This document shows positions 34,118 to 44,907 of a DNA stretch of 64,000 nt, in pieces. Below the pieces are notes generated by a model, which was given only the letters and a program-made list of their open reading frames with translations, did not search any database and was not told the origin of the DNA. This DNA comes from Ganoderma boninense. Lineage: Eukaryota > Basidiomycota > Agaricomycetes > Polyporales > Polyporaceae. The number at the start of each line of letters is the position of its first letter. Positions within the stretch are counted from its first letter, which is position 1. Both the position numbers and the translations under genes were made by a program. The stretch lies in assembly GCA_002900995.3 (NCBI GenBank), contig CM035313.1, forward strand, positions 3,596,001 through 3,660,000, written 5' to 3'.

Positions 34118-35264
34118 TCAAGAAAGGTTGCTCAGCGCGAGCGCCTGGGACTCAGCCCGTCCATACGCGTAGTCCCGCGTCCCGCCGTTTGCGATGAAAT
34201 GCGATGCCTAAGACACGACCGCCGTCAGTCTCTCGGACCGCACGAGAAAGGGATCGGAGGTCACGGTGGACGCACCTCGTGGACGAGCGTGCCCGCCTGC
34301 GAGTCCGCGCCGAGCACCGGCGCGCCCCAGAACGCGCCGCACAGGTACACGGCCCCGAACTGGTCCGGGTAGACGTACGCGTAGACCGCCGGGTCGGCGC
34401 ACGTGCAGTCGTACGTGAACTCGGGGAAGTTGTTGCTGTGCGCGCTCAGCTGCGCGAAGTGGCTCAGCACCGTCCCGTAGTGCGCCCCGTCGTACCCGCC
34501 AAACCAGATCGTATATCGCGGGGTGGTGTGCGCGTTCGCCCTGAGATACGATGCGGTGGCCGAGGCGTAGGATTGTGCGGAGGCTGCGGCGGTGGAGAGC
34601 GCGCGCTGCTGGGAGTCCGAGCACCCGTTGAATTTGGATCTAGCGGTGCGCTTCTTGAGGAGCCCTGGGCGCCGGAGGATCGCGAGCTTGCCTTCCGAGA
34701 GGTCGTGACATGCGCTGGCCCGGGGGTTGCGTTGATCATGGAAAGCTCATTGTCGGGCCCGACGTACTGGAAGCGGGTTGACGCGGCATTGAGTGTGTAC
34801 TTGCCATGACCGGTGTTGGAGAAGTTGTATGCGGCTGAAACTGTGCGTAGGACCATTAATGATGGTCGTTTTCAAGTTATGCCAACTAACATCCACTTAC
34901 GATCGTGAATGACGGAGACATTCGCCCCAGGCGCGAGGACAGTGAAGACCGCCGGGTCTGTCAACTTCGACGCCTGAATGGGCGAGTACTTGAGCCTAAC
35001 ACCAACGAAGCTCGGGCTAGCACCGCCGTCCGCGGTGACGGTGAAGGTGTCAGCTGGGAAAGTGTGCAGAACGCTGTTTGGGTCCTTGAAGAGCTTGAGG
35101 GTCTCGTTGCCCGTGTTGGTGAGCGTAGCGACAATCTTCAAGTTCTCCACGCCGTTCACGATAGTCGGTCCGGCGATCTCGAGGGAAAGGCTGGGTGCAG
35201 CGGAAACGGCAGAGGCGGTAGCCGCCAGAAAAACGAGTGTGGTGCAAAGATATGCCGAGAACAT
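34118..35264 (-). pseudogene. M35 metalloendopeptidase C, frameshifted
   Basis: Same three-exon architecture as the M35 genes at 7.7 and 12.9 kb. The signal peptide MFSAYLCTTLVFLAATASA begins at 35264 and a propeptide runs to SAAYNFSNTG. The mature domain has SKFNGCSDSQQ and YDCTCADPAVYAYVYPDQF, and HE|ASHF is again split by intron 2, with Asp in GGTRDYAYG. Two frame breaks are visible. Exon 2 (34276-34840) is 565 nt, one short of the required phase, and the shift lies near 34680-34720 where VTTS passes into the EGKLAILRR frame. Exon 3 hits a TGA at 34118 while the family ending NADSHEYFAEN continues in another frame. Likely a pseudogene, unless these are assembly errors. Confidence 0.8.
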
Positions 35265-36270
35265 GGTGTTGAAGGATGGGTGGCGGACGACGTGCGTGAA
35301 GGGAACGTGGTGGACCAAGGCCCTTAAGACGACAACGACAACGTTCTCATGCTGCAGGACCACCCATAAATTGCACGGGGTCGGAAGCAGAGCACGAAGG
35401 CCGCGAATCGCCGCGTTAAAGACGATACTTAATTAACACGACGACAGGGTGCCCTGGACTAGAATTCAAACGCAAACGCCGCAGGATGGCGCCGTGCGGG
35501 GCTGTCAGTAACGGCATGCTGAGCCATGAGTGTATAAGATGACAGACCATCGTTTGCGTGCCGCTGGGTGCCGTTACGAATGCGACGCAATGACATCCCG
35601 TCCCGGCAGACAAGAAATGCTGGAGGGGGTTATCTAGGTGGTTAAAAACTGAAATCAGCATGCACCTTCGGTACCGAGGTCGGAGGGGGTAAACAAACAT
35701 GCCTGTCGTTCTTCCATTGTCCGTGGATCGGAGCATGGAAGCGAGATCATCGAGGACAGTCGAGGACCGGGAGTGGTTTGCGGGGAAGCGTGAGGATTTG
35801 ATGCGATTAGCGGGCTATGTTCTCTTGATGTTCCCATGTCCCTGCCACGGAAACGATAAGCGAACGGCAATGCAGCACGTACGTATGTATAGAGTCGGAT
35901 CTCGGGAGTCGACGTGCCGTGAACACCAGCCGTAAAAGTCGGACGCTCGACATTTCCCGAGCCTCCCGGCGCCGGCGAGTGATGCGCGGGGATGCCGATA
36001 TGCGGCGACAGAGGAACGGAACAGACGTCCTGAGAAGCAGAGGCAAGGACAAACATTGATAGCTCGTAGCGCACAGATGGAGAAACATTGTCGTACACAT
36101 TGGTCTTGCAGACGATGTAAGGGTGTGGGTGGATCCGGTACCCTTCGAAAGCTCGAGAGAAGAAAACAAATACTGAGATCATAACATACAACACACAGCA
36201 CGTACTAGCAGCATCGTCACCTCGAACAGAACAAAAACAAAAACATGCCCTCGATCGGCCCTCCAGTGAG
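35265..36270. other. Intergenic between M35-C and the peroxin gene
   Basis: Expected to hold the upstream region of M35-C and the 3' UTR of the peroxin gene. A 216-codon minus frame (35655-36305) overlaps the peroxin stop and has no conserved feature, so I do not call it. Confidence 0.4.
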
Positions 36271-39004
36271 CTACGAATGTTCCGCAGTGCTTCCAGTGGC
36301 GGCACCCAAGACAGCGGCCTTCAACCGCTGCCGCAGCCTCGACTCCTCCTTGGCGGGCGAGCTCTGCGGCGTCACGGTGTCCTTCGTCGCGCCGTCCGAC
36401 GGTGGAGGCGGCAAACTTGCGAGGGAGGAGGATGTGCGATGATGGCTGGCTCCTGCGCCTGCTCCGCCGGCGGAGGTATCCGACAGCGCCTTGGTCGGGG
36501 TACGCGGCGACTGCGACGGCGAGGTGGGAATCGCGTCCGCCACCGACTTCGACGCGGACACCCCCGCCGGCTGATGCTCGTCCCTCCGCACACCGAGCTC
36601 GCCCGGGCCGACAATCTCGATGGTCTCCGTGAGCACCGCGATGCGCGTCCACCTCCGGAACCGCGTATACTGCGCACACGCACGGTGAGCGTCCATCCCG
36701 CACACGACACAAGAAAAAACCGACACGCGCGCGCACCTTGCCCATCCCGCCCTTGCAGCTCGCCCCCTCCCACTTGTTGTCCGCATACACCCACCCGTCC
36801 GGGTCCGTCGACGGCTCCTCGACCTCCTCGTCCTCGGCGCCCTGCACGTCCGCGCTCCCACTCGCGCCCGCCCCGTCCTCCGCACGATGTCCCTCCCCGT
36901 CCTTATCCTTCTCCGCGCCGTGCTCCCCGAGGTCCACGCTCCCCGTCCGCATCTTCTTCAGGATCCGGCTCGCCCCCGCCGCAGCCGCGCTCTCCTCCTT
37001 CGGCTGCGGCACCGGCTTTTCCACCCTGCTCGCCCCCGCCGCGCCCTCGCGCCTGACGACGACGCGCCACTCCTCCTCCTCCCACCGCCACCGCGCGACG
37101 CGCTTCACACGGCCCTTCCCGTCTGGCGTGAGCGTGTACGCGGTCGTCGCCGCGGGGAGCGTGAACGCGCTCGGGGGCGCTGCGGGCTGCTGCGAGACGG
37201 AGCACCACGACGGGCGTTCGTTCGGGAGCAGCGCCGCCGTCCAGTCGAGCCCCATCCACCACCGCTGGTTCTCGTAAATCGTGAAGAGGAAGCGGAGCGA
37301 CGCCTCCGGGAGCTTTTCCTTTTGTGCCGTCAGGGAGGAGACGGATGCGAGCTGGGCCTCCGAGTGTGACTGCGGCGAGCGCGGGACCGGGGGCAGTGGC
37401 TGGCCGGAGAGGACGGACCATGCGCGGTAGGCGGCCCAGCGGATGTGGGCGCTGCGCCAGAGGGCACCGCGCACGACGGTGGCCCAGCGAGCGCGCCAGG
37501 TGAGGAGGAGCGTGCCGGCGAGGGCGAGGAGGATCCGGATCCGGACGGCATAGGTGAGGGCAAGGTAGGGGATGTAGACCACGGCGATAGAGCGCAGGAG
37601 GATGAGGGGACGGATAGTCGTGACTTGTGTGGGCGTGCGTCCGGGAATAGACAGGGAGGTGAAGAGGGTATGGATAGCAGTGAGGTCGGCGATTGCGCGT
37701 TGCAGGATGTCCTCAGTCACGGGGGGACTGGCGTGCTGGGAGGTTGGGTCCGGACGGAAGCGAAAGAGAAGGACGAACAGCACGAATGGGAACAGGTACC
37801 TAATGATTGTGCTTCATTAGCCATCGGAAGGGTGTGCAGGGTGATAAAACGCTAGTCTGGATTCCATCCGTCGTCTCCTAGTAGTAAGGAGCTCCGAGCT
37901 CGGAATGCCGGCCACGCATCGATGCCACGGGTTCAGAACTGCAAAACGAGGACGACGGGCGAGGAGAGAGCCGCTTGACCTGCACAATGCCCGAACTCGT
38001 CCCCCTCCTCTCCGACGAGATAAGTGGCGGCCTGCGGGAGATACAGCCACCTCGTTCTGACCTCGCTGGGAGTAGAAATTGAGTCGGTGAAAGCAAGGTA
38101 CACACTCCTTCCACCGACCCCTCACAACCCCGCCAATAAGTTAGCTGGTTCAAAGGAAGAACCGAACCCAGGAAACTTAGTTCCCTGGACTTATTGACAC
38201 CCCAGAAATGATAAAGAAATCCACGCAAGTTTCTACACTGTTTCCCGACATTCCAAAGGCCCATCTTCCTTCTCATGGGCGTTCCAAGATGTCTGGTGAT
38301 TTTCGTACAGATAGGTGAAGTCTATCGCTGCTCCGTGCGTCTCATCCAAGAATGCCTGCGTCAGCTATCCCTTGCCAATAGTCTGCCGGATGACGAACCC
38401 CTTGTAATGACGACATGGACGTTCCCCATCTGCCTTCAGGAAGCTTCAGGCTCACGGGGATGCCAGGCAACGCGCATATAGCCAGGCCTCGACCGTTCCC
38501 AGTCATCGGATCGGGCGCGCAGCAGCCAGCTGGATAGCATACGAAGAGAGCCTCCCGGAGACATCGCCGCGGCGCGTCATGATTCAGAGGGATAGAGCTC
38601 GGACCGGGGTGGCCACCGACCTGTCTCCCAGAAATTCACCAGAAGTTTTGGATGCGTCCTCTCCCTTCTCTTTGTTTTCCCGATTTCCATTATGAGGTGC
38701 GCCCAGAACTGATGGTGACGAGGCTGATACAGCGCAAGAATGTACGCAAGAATTAAAATTGAACTGGCACGGCTCACCTCAAGCCGAGTTCAGGGAGCAG
38801 GCAAAGCGCCCACCACGAAGCCAGAAACAACGAAGAGTCTTCCCATGGCGCCTTCCATGCGAGCAGGTGGACAAGATATCGAGTTCTTGAGATAGCTGGT
38901 GCTAGTCCGACGAGGGTGGTGGTGAGAGGCGAGGGAAGGGTGTTGAGAAACTCGACGAGGGGCGCCGACTGGGCCGGACCAGAGTCGTCTGCGGGTTTAG
39001 ACAT
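36271..39004 (-). CDS. Peroxin/dysferlin-domain protein of the Pex23/24/30 family
   Basis: Integral membrane protein expected at ER-peroxisome contact sites, affecting peroxisome number and size. Exons 39004-38778, 37799-36737 and 36669-36271 join in phase to 562 residues. The N-terminal part has hydrophobic stretches (LASWWALCLLPELGL-YLFPFVLFVLLF; IRPLILLRSIAVVYIPYLALTYAV). The dysferlin N module is at FTIYENQRWWMGLDW with ERPSWC. The dysferlin C module is at TDPDGWVYADNKWEG...KYTRFRRWTRIAV, split by the 67-bp second intron. An acidic linker separates the two modules and a Ser-rich tail follows. The first intron is 978 bp, far longer than any other here. Family assignment is firm; which Pex number applies is not. 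Confidence 0.88.
37800..38777 (-). other. Unusually long (978-bp) intron in the peroxin gene
   Basis: The donor GTGAGC follows codon LR and the acceptor TTAG precedes YLFP. The junction reads straight through a conserved transmembrane segment, so the intron call is good. No terminal repeats or coding exons were recognised inside it. Confidence 0.6.
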
Positions 39005-39300
39005 GGGACAGATAGAGCGCAGACCTAGAACTGAGTGAGTTCAGGTTGGGAGACCCATTGGTGAGAGCTGGACGAGGATGGGGGAGGAAGCAGAGTCGCA
39101 CGACTCGCCGAGTGCGGCTCAAATCACAAGCTTCCCCGGGCCCCGGATTCGTGACGTATGCTCTCTGGCGCTTATGTTTCCTCTTCAGAAAATTATGTCA
39201 GCGGGAACAGACGCCTACTTACTTGGGGACGTGCTGGCCGGGAGTCGCCGAACTGCCCTTGGTTTGTAACCGCCACTTGCACTGCAGGCAGCGCAACGTC

Positions 39301-41926
39301 ATGTTTCTGGCTAGGTGTGCTTCATTGAACCGCTCAGCAGGGCATGCAGCCTTGAGACAGAAAGTTCTTCAATTCCGGACGATTCAGCGTAAGTGCTGCT
39401 ATTAATTTTACCAAGGCTTTGAAGGCATGCTAACTAAATCTCAAGACCAAGCACATCCACCTCGAGCAGCCAGTGCAAAGTTGCCTCCTCTGGTTTTCAC
39501 GTTTGACATAGTACGATGAACAAACTTCGAACTCTTCTGATCCTCACCACCATCTGTGCAGGATGGCGTCCTCCTCCGAGGTCCCCATACCATCCCCGCC
39601 GCCAGGCGCGCATTAGACATGCTCAACGGAGCGAATCCCATGCGCGTGTAGGTTGAATTTGCTTCTTCTTCTGTCGGATGCTGAAGACTTTGCTCACTAA
39701 TTCCCAAGAAAGATACCCTTCATCCTGGTAAGCATTCAGAATCACTCTCACGGTTTCTTCATGGCTCTAATCGTTCGCACTGCATTCTCTACGAAGTTGA
39801 CTAATGGGGGCGGTGTAGGTGAGGAAGCGCGACAACAGAAACTAAGCTCTCAGCTTGGACAGGAGGTGTGTATGCATGCAGCCTCGCTCTAGTCTCACAA
39901 CGATCCGTTTTGGGACGCATCCAATAAGGAAAAACGGCAAAGGGAGAGGACGCGCCCAAAACGTCTTCACGGAGACCCACGAGGGGCCACCTGGTTCAAG
40001 CTCCACAATATCTCTGCCCACACCCTGAACCGCGACGCGACGGTATGTCCAGGACGCTCTCCGCACACACCGGCCACCAGGCCGCTCGCGTCAGACCCGA
40101 CCACTGGGAGCGGTTGAAGCTTGAAGCCTGGCTATATGCACATTGGTTGTCATGTGCTCCTGTAGGCGGACGGGAGCGACCACCTCGTCGCGGCACAGGG
40201 TGTGTCATCCGGCCTACTATGGGTCTGGTCCTCACGACGGGACGGGGGATGGTCGCGTACTGTTGCGATGGACATGTGGGTGGAAAGGGGAGCCCCCCAC
40301 CCGTCTATGCGAAAGTTATCAGACGCCTAGGAGCACGCATGGGGAGCAGCGCAGGCGTTTCGAACGTTTGGAAAGCAGCGTGAAAACTTGGGGGTGGAAA
40401 CTTCAAGTCCCGTCGTGAATTTCAGAGTGTTAAGGGGTCGAGATCCAAACCACCATCATAGCTGGCTATGGCTATGGCTGTGGCCTCAGCCATGGCCGGC
40501 CAGGCGCAGAATCCTATCCCTTCCTTCCTTTCCTCACATGTCCCTGATCCTGAAACGTCTGCCGTGCCTTCTCGTTTCCCTCTGGATGCATCCCAAAACG
40601 GATGGACTCGAGACCAGCCTTGCTCGACGTTCTTTCCTAACGGCGGACCCTCGGCAGATCCACGTCAACCAAATCGTTCAAGCCCACACCGTTCTCAAGT
40701 CGGTCGCCCACAAATACGCCAAAAAGCCGGTTCTCGTATTAGGCGGCCGCAACGACGTCATCCGCAAGGTCGCAGAAAGGTAGGGAGGACAACCAGTGCT
40801 ATGCTTCGGATTTAACGGTGCGACAGCTACGGCTTCGAGCACGCATACACCACGCTAGACGTCCTAGCTTGGAAACCAGAGTAAAGACCCACACCACCAA
40901 GCCCCTCCTGCCCAGAACTGACGCCGCCGCGCCTAGGGCTTGGCCATTCCACGACCTCACCCCCGAAGAGCGTGCCTCCGCGAAGGTGTGAACCCATCCT
41001 CCCTCCCTCCCCCACCATATGCATATGACAGCGTTGATCCCCATCCCCCTCGTAACAATAGCCCGCGGACTTCTCAAACGTCCCGATTTCCGCGATCTTC
41101 GTCTTCCACGACCCGCGCAACTGGTCGCTCGACATCCAGGTCATGCTCGACGTCATCCGCTCGCGTGGCATCATCGGCGGCCCCTACCTCGATGCTCACT
41201 CCCACAACGCGAGCGGCAGCAGCAGCGGTGACCCGGTGGAACTCGTGTTCTGCAACCCGGACATGCTGTGGAAGTCCGACTTCCCACAGCCGCGCATCGG
41301 CCAGGGCGCGTTCCGCGAAGCCTTTCAGGCCGTGTACAAGGTGCGTGTGTCGTCGTGTCCCGTCGAATGGGGTAATTCATTCCCAAGTTCTCCTTGCTAG
41401 GCCGTCGTGGGGAGCACGTACCCCTGCGTGCAATACGGCAAGCCGGAGAAGGCCACGTACGAGTTTGCGGCGCGTGTGCTGAGAGACCGGCTCGAGGAAC
41501 TGAATGGCGGGCGGACGGTCGACATGGCAGACATGCCCCGCGTGTGAGTGCCCGGGGTCTTTACCGTTTACCATTACCGTTCACCGCCGCGCGCTGACAT
41601 TGACGTGTGTTTCGATTTCGATGCTAGCTACATGGTGGGAGGTACGTGGCACGGCGCAAACTTTCACTGCGCATATACTGACGAAAGCATTAACAGATAA
41701 CCCTGAGTCTGGTGCGTTTCTTGAAGGCCCATTTGAGCAAAAGTCGGGCACTAATATTCATGCAGACATCGCGGGCGCGAACGCCGCTGGATGGCCCTCG
41801 GTACTTGTCAAGACAGGCGTGTACGAGCCCGCACGTGGTCCTCCCACGCATGAGCCTACCTACATCGCGGACGACGTCGAGGAGGCAGTAAGGTGGGCCA
41901 TTGACAGGGAGATGGGGCGAAAATAG
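39301..41926 (+). CDS. CECR5: HAD-superfamily hydrolase, CECR5/HDHD5 family (mitochondrial)
   Basis: Thirteen short exons add up in phase to 387 residues. They are 39301-39388, 39446-39510, 39562-39647, 39709-39727, 39797-39865, 40658-40779, 40827-40880, 40937-40985, 41062-41340, 41401-41543, 41628-41641, 41697-41711 and 41766-41926. The N-terminus MFLARCASLNRSAGHAALR is Arg-rich, free of acidic residues, and a plausible mitochondrial presequence. HAD motif I is FDIDGVLLRG, split by intron 2. Motif II is LLTNGGG. Motif IV is VGDNPESDIAGAN with VLVKTGVY after it. GRNDVIRKVAE and FVFHDPRNWSLDIQV are typical CECR5 segments. The precise substrate is unknown in the family. Intron 5 (792 bp) carries a transposon-like insert. 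Confidence 0.9.
39889..40617. mobile_element. 729-bp TIR element within a CECR5 intron
   Basis: The ends are imperfect inverted repeats of about 35-40 bp, sharing an exact ATCCGTTTTGGGA core and GCATCCA. Flanks show a 7-bp direct repeat with one mismatch (CCTCGCT at 39882-39888, CCTTGCT at 40618-40624). No transposase frame is present. It accounts for nearly all of an intron whose neighbours are about 50-80 bp. Confidence 0.65.
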
Positions 41927-42444
41927 GAGCTACGTCAACGGGACGGACGAGACGACAGTAGACGCCACTATTGAACGCTTCGCTTCTATGCAGCTAGCTT
42001 GTAGAAACCTTTCTTTGGCCACAAGGTACGTTCGTGCACTCTTCATGCGGCGTTAGTCCTAACGACCACTGGCTCGTTTAGTTATTTTGTCTTGTCGTAC
42101 AGAGCAATTGACCGTGGCTTGTTTCGATGAGATCACTCTGTTGAATGCTTCCGGGGTCGGTGTCTCGGGCAGCACCCACTCGCGTCCCATGGCGCAATGC
42201 GCCACCAGCATTTGAGTGTAGCTTGGCGCGCCGGGGCCCGACACTCACTCGATTGCACCTTGGCTGTGGGTCCCGCATTGTGGGTGCGTCAACGAGGTCC
42301 GGTTGCGACATATAAATCCTACGCAAGGTCGACCGTAGCCCCTCCGCCCCTCCACAGTCTCACCAGCCAGTCCTGCTCCCCTTCGTCGTCACTCACATCT
42401 CTCGTCAAAGCACCCCCCCCCTCAATCTCTGCGTTAAACTCGAG
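41927..42444. other. Intergenic between CECR5 and the O-methyltransferase
   Basis: CECR5 3' region and O-methyltransferase promoter. Apart from the TATA box and a pyrimidine-rich stretch before the ATG, nothing was seen. Confidence 0.45.
42311..42317 (+). promoter_or_regulatory. TATA box of the O-methyltransferase gene
   Basis: TATAAAT, 134 bases upstream of the ATG at 42445 and followed by a C/T-rich leader, a common fungal promoter arrangement. Confidence 0.55.
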
Positions 42445-44474
42445 ATGGCTGCCAACGATCACCAGGAGACCCCTCTTCTCTCCCTCCTGTCTGTGCTGAC
42501 CACGTCCATCCACACCATCGAGGACGAGCTCAAGACCGCCGGGCTGCCCCCGTTCACGCTGGACCCGCACTGGCACCCGCTCGACTCGCTCGACGGCGTC
42601 CCGCCTGCGCGGCTGCACGAAGCGCGGCGGGTCGCGATGGCCGCCGCGAACATGATCAAGGCCCTCGTGCAGGACGTCGGGACCGCGATGATGGTGGGCA
42701 CACACAGTTTCAGTTTCATAAGTTAGCAGCCATCGGAAGTACGTAGCCACACTGATGGGGCACGCGCATGCGCGCAGGACATGTCCGTCAAGACGCTCGA
42801 TCAGACGGCGTACATGCTGACGGCGGACATCGACCTGCTGGACGTCTTCCGGACCGCGGACGAGAAGGCCGGCGGCCTGCACGTCGACGAGATGGTCGCG
42901 CGGCTCCCGAAGGGCAAGAAGGTCGACCCGCAGAAGCTCGGCCGCTCCCTGCGCCTGCTGAGCACCGAGCACTGGTACGTACGTCCCCGTCCTCGCACTC
43001 GTCTCTCACTCACTGTCACTGCGACCGTGACCCCCCGCGCAGGTGGGTGGAGAAGTCCGCGGACGTGTTCGCGCCGCTGCGCTGGGCGCTGCTCAACACC
43101 CCGGGCACGCCGTCGCACGCGTGGGCGGACTCGTCGTCGAACGCAGCGCTCATCGGCAGCCAGGCGTTCGTCGCGCAGATGACGGACCCCGCCCAGCTCG
43201 CGCGCGACACGATCGACGCCGCGCCGATCGTCCGCGGGCTCCACGCGCTCGGCAGCACGCACGTCAGGGACTTCTGGGGGTGGCTCGCGCAGGACCCCGA
43301 CCGCCTCGGCGGGTTCGCGCGCAGCATGGAGGGGCTCGGTCGGTGTCGCACTTCTCTTCCTCTTCCCCTCTTCCACCTTCGACCTTCAAGCTGATTGAGT
43401 GCGGGCTCGGATTCGGGCTGTGTGTGCGCAGGCTACATCAACCTCCCGTCGCTCAAGGCGGACTACCCGTGGGCGGCGCTCCCGCCCGAGACGACGTTCG
43501 TCGACGTCGGGGCGGGCCAGGGCACGGTGTCGCTGCACATCCTGCGGATGCTGTACGACGCGAACCCGACGCTCCGCGTCGTCCTCCAGGACCGCCCGCA
43601 GCACCTCCAGGAGGGCGAGAAGTACTGGGCGCAGCACCTGCCGCGCGCGATCCGCGAGGAGCGCGTCGAGTTCGAGCCGCACGACTTCTTCCAGAACAAC
43701 CCGCGCACGGGGCCGAACACGGTGTACTGGTTCAGGTTCATCATGCACGACTGGACGGATAGGTGCGTGTGGGGTTTGAGTTGAGAGAGATGGGGAGAGG
43801 CTGTGCTCCTGGTTTGCTCCGAGTCAGGCTGACGGGAAATTTGGACGGGCAGCTATTGCATCAAGATTTTGCGGGCGGTGCGCGACGTGTGTCACGCCAC
43901 GTCTCGGAGTAAGGGCGTTGGTGGTCTCCAGCCCTGTCGGTCTGATAACTATGCTCGTAGTTCTCATCTGCGACTGTGTCGTTCCCGAGGCGCCGCCAGC
44001 TGGGTCGGCGACAAACGGAGTCAAGCTTTCGTTCGAGGATACTCTGAAATCCATTGATAACGACGCGGTGAGAGTTGCGTTCTTGGTGCTTAGACTCGCT
44101 GTGACATTTTATCTACCTCAGCCCTACGCACCGATCGAAGCGCCGTACCCCCTTCCCCAGAACTTCGGCTTTGCTACAAAGGCTACGTACCGTACCGATA
44201 TGGTGAGCTCGCACCGCGCTGGTGTTCGTGCTCCCCACTCTGCACACGTATGCTTACGCCGTGTGAATTCCTCTAGCTCATGTACAACTCCTTGAATGCC
44301 CTTGAGCGGACGACAAGGAATTTCGAAAAGATCGTCACTGGGTCGGGCTTCGTGATTTCCCGCATATACACGACCCGTGGGGCGTCCAGCAGTGCGTTGT
44401 CGTTTTGATAACTGTCAATCTCCTTCGGTTCCACTAAACAGACCATCGCAGTCATCGAGGCGGTTCCCAACTAA
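42445..44474 (+). CDS. SAM-dependent O-methyltransferase (plant/fungal OMT family)
   Basis: Transfers methyl from S-adenosylmethionine to a hydroxyl group, probably of a phenolic or secondary metabolite. Exons 42445-42693, 42778-42974, 43043-43338, 43432-43762, 43853-43908, 43961-44067, 44122-44202, 44277-44391 and 44452-44474 add up in phase. The N-terminal part is the dimerisation/winged-helix domain (LTADIDLLDVF...GGLHVDEMVARL). The SAM-binding glycine loop is VDVGAGQGTVS, followed by VVLQDRP and DFFQNNPRTGPNTVYWFRFIMHDW. The last holds the usual catalytic-His context. LICDCVVPEAP follows, and the ending IIEAVPN is typical. No signal peptide. The substrate cannot be told from sequence. Confidence 0.88.
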
Positions 44475-44702
44475 TTGTAGCTCGTCGTTGCCGTTTACCC
44501 ACTGAGCTTCTGTCAACGTCTTCAATAGGAGAGCGGCTTGGAGTATGTATGGTGTGGATTAACAAAGGGCAGAGGATACATGCAAGAAATATGTCGACGT
44601 ATACAGCGACTGTGCTCGTAGCCTAAACTTGAATGGAGTGCGCTTGGTGTGAGTTGGCGTAGTATTGTCTATACATAAGTTAGCAAGAGAATAGGAAGGT
44701 AA

Positions 44703-44796
44703 GTCACTTTGCCGGAGTGGTTAACGGGATCGCCTGCTATTCATAGCTGTCAGCGGTTGGGCTTTGCCCGCGAGTGTTCGAATCGCTCAGGTGACG
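44703..44796 (+). tRNA. tRNA-Ser(GCT) with a 12-nt intron
   Basis: The acceptor arms pair GTCACTT with AGGTGAC. The D-arm has GTGGTTAA, and the anticodon stem ATCGC/GCGGT encloses CTGCTA-A with anticodon GCT at 44736-44738. A 12-nt intron (44740-44751) follows the base 3' of the anticodon, the normal place. A long variable arm (GGGC-TTT-GCCC) identifies a class II serine tRNA. The T-arm GAGTG-TTCGAAT-CGCTC contains the B box. The run of six T at 44798-44803 is the Pol III terminator. Confidence 0.94.
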
Positions 44797-44797
44797 C

Positions 44798-44803
44798 TTT
44801 TTT
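44798..44803 (+). terminator. RNA polymerase III terminator of tRNA-Ser
   Basis: TTTTTT two bases after the discriminator base. Confidence 0.8.
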
Positions 44804-44907
44804 GCAGCTTCCTGTCACCAAGGCGCCCGCGGCGTCCATGCTCTTGACTTCAACTTCGAGGACTTGACTCGCCACTTTTCTCTCACCAACTTCCCTCCCT
44901 CACGAAT

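Noticed and set aside
35655..36305. 216-codon minus-strand frame
   Set aside because: Overlaps the 3' end of the peroxin gene in another frame and carries no conserved segment.
36277..37056. 259-codon plus-strand frame
   Set aside because: Antisense Arg/Pro-rich shadow of the peroxin exons.
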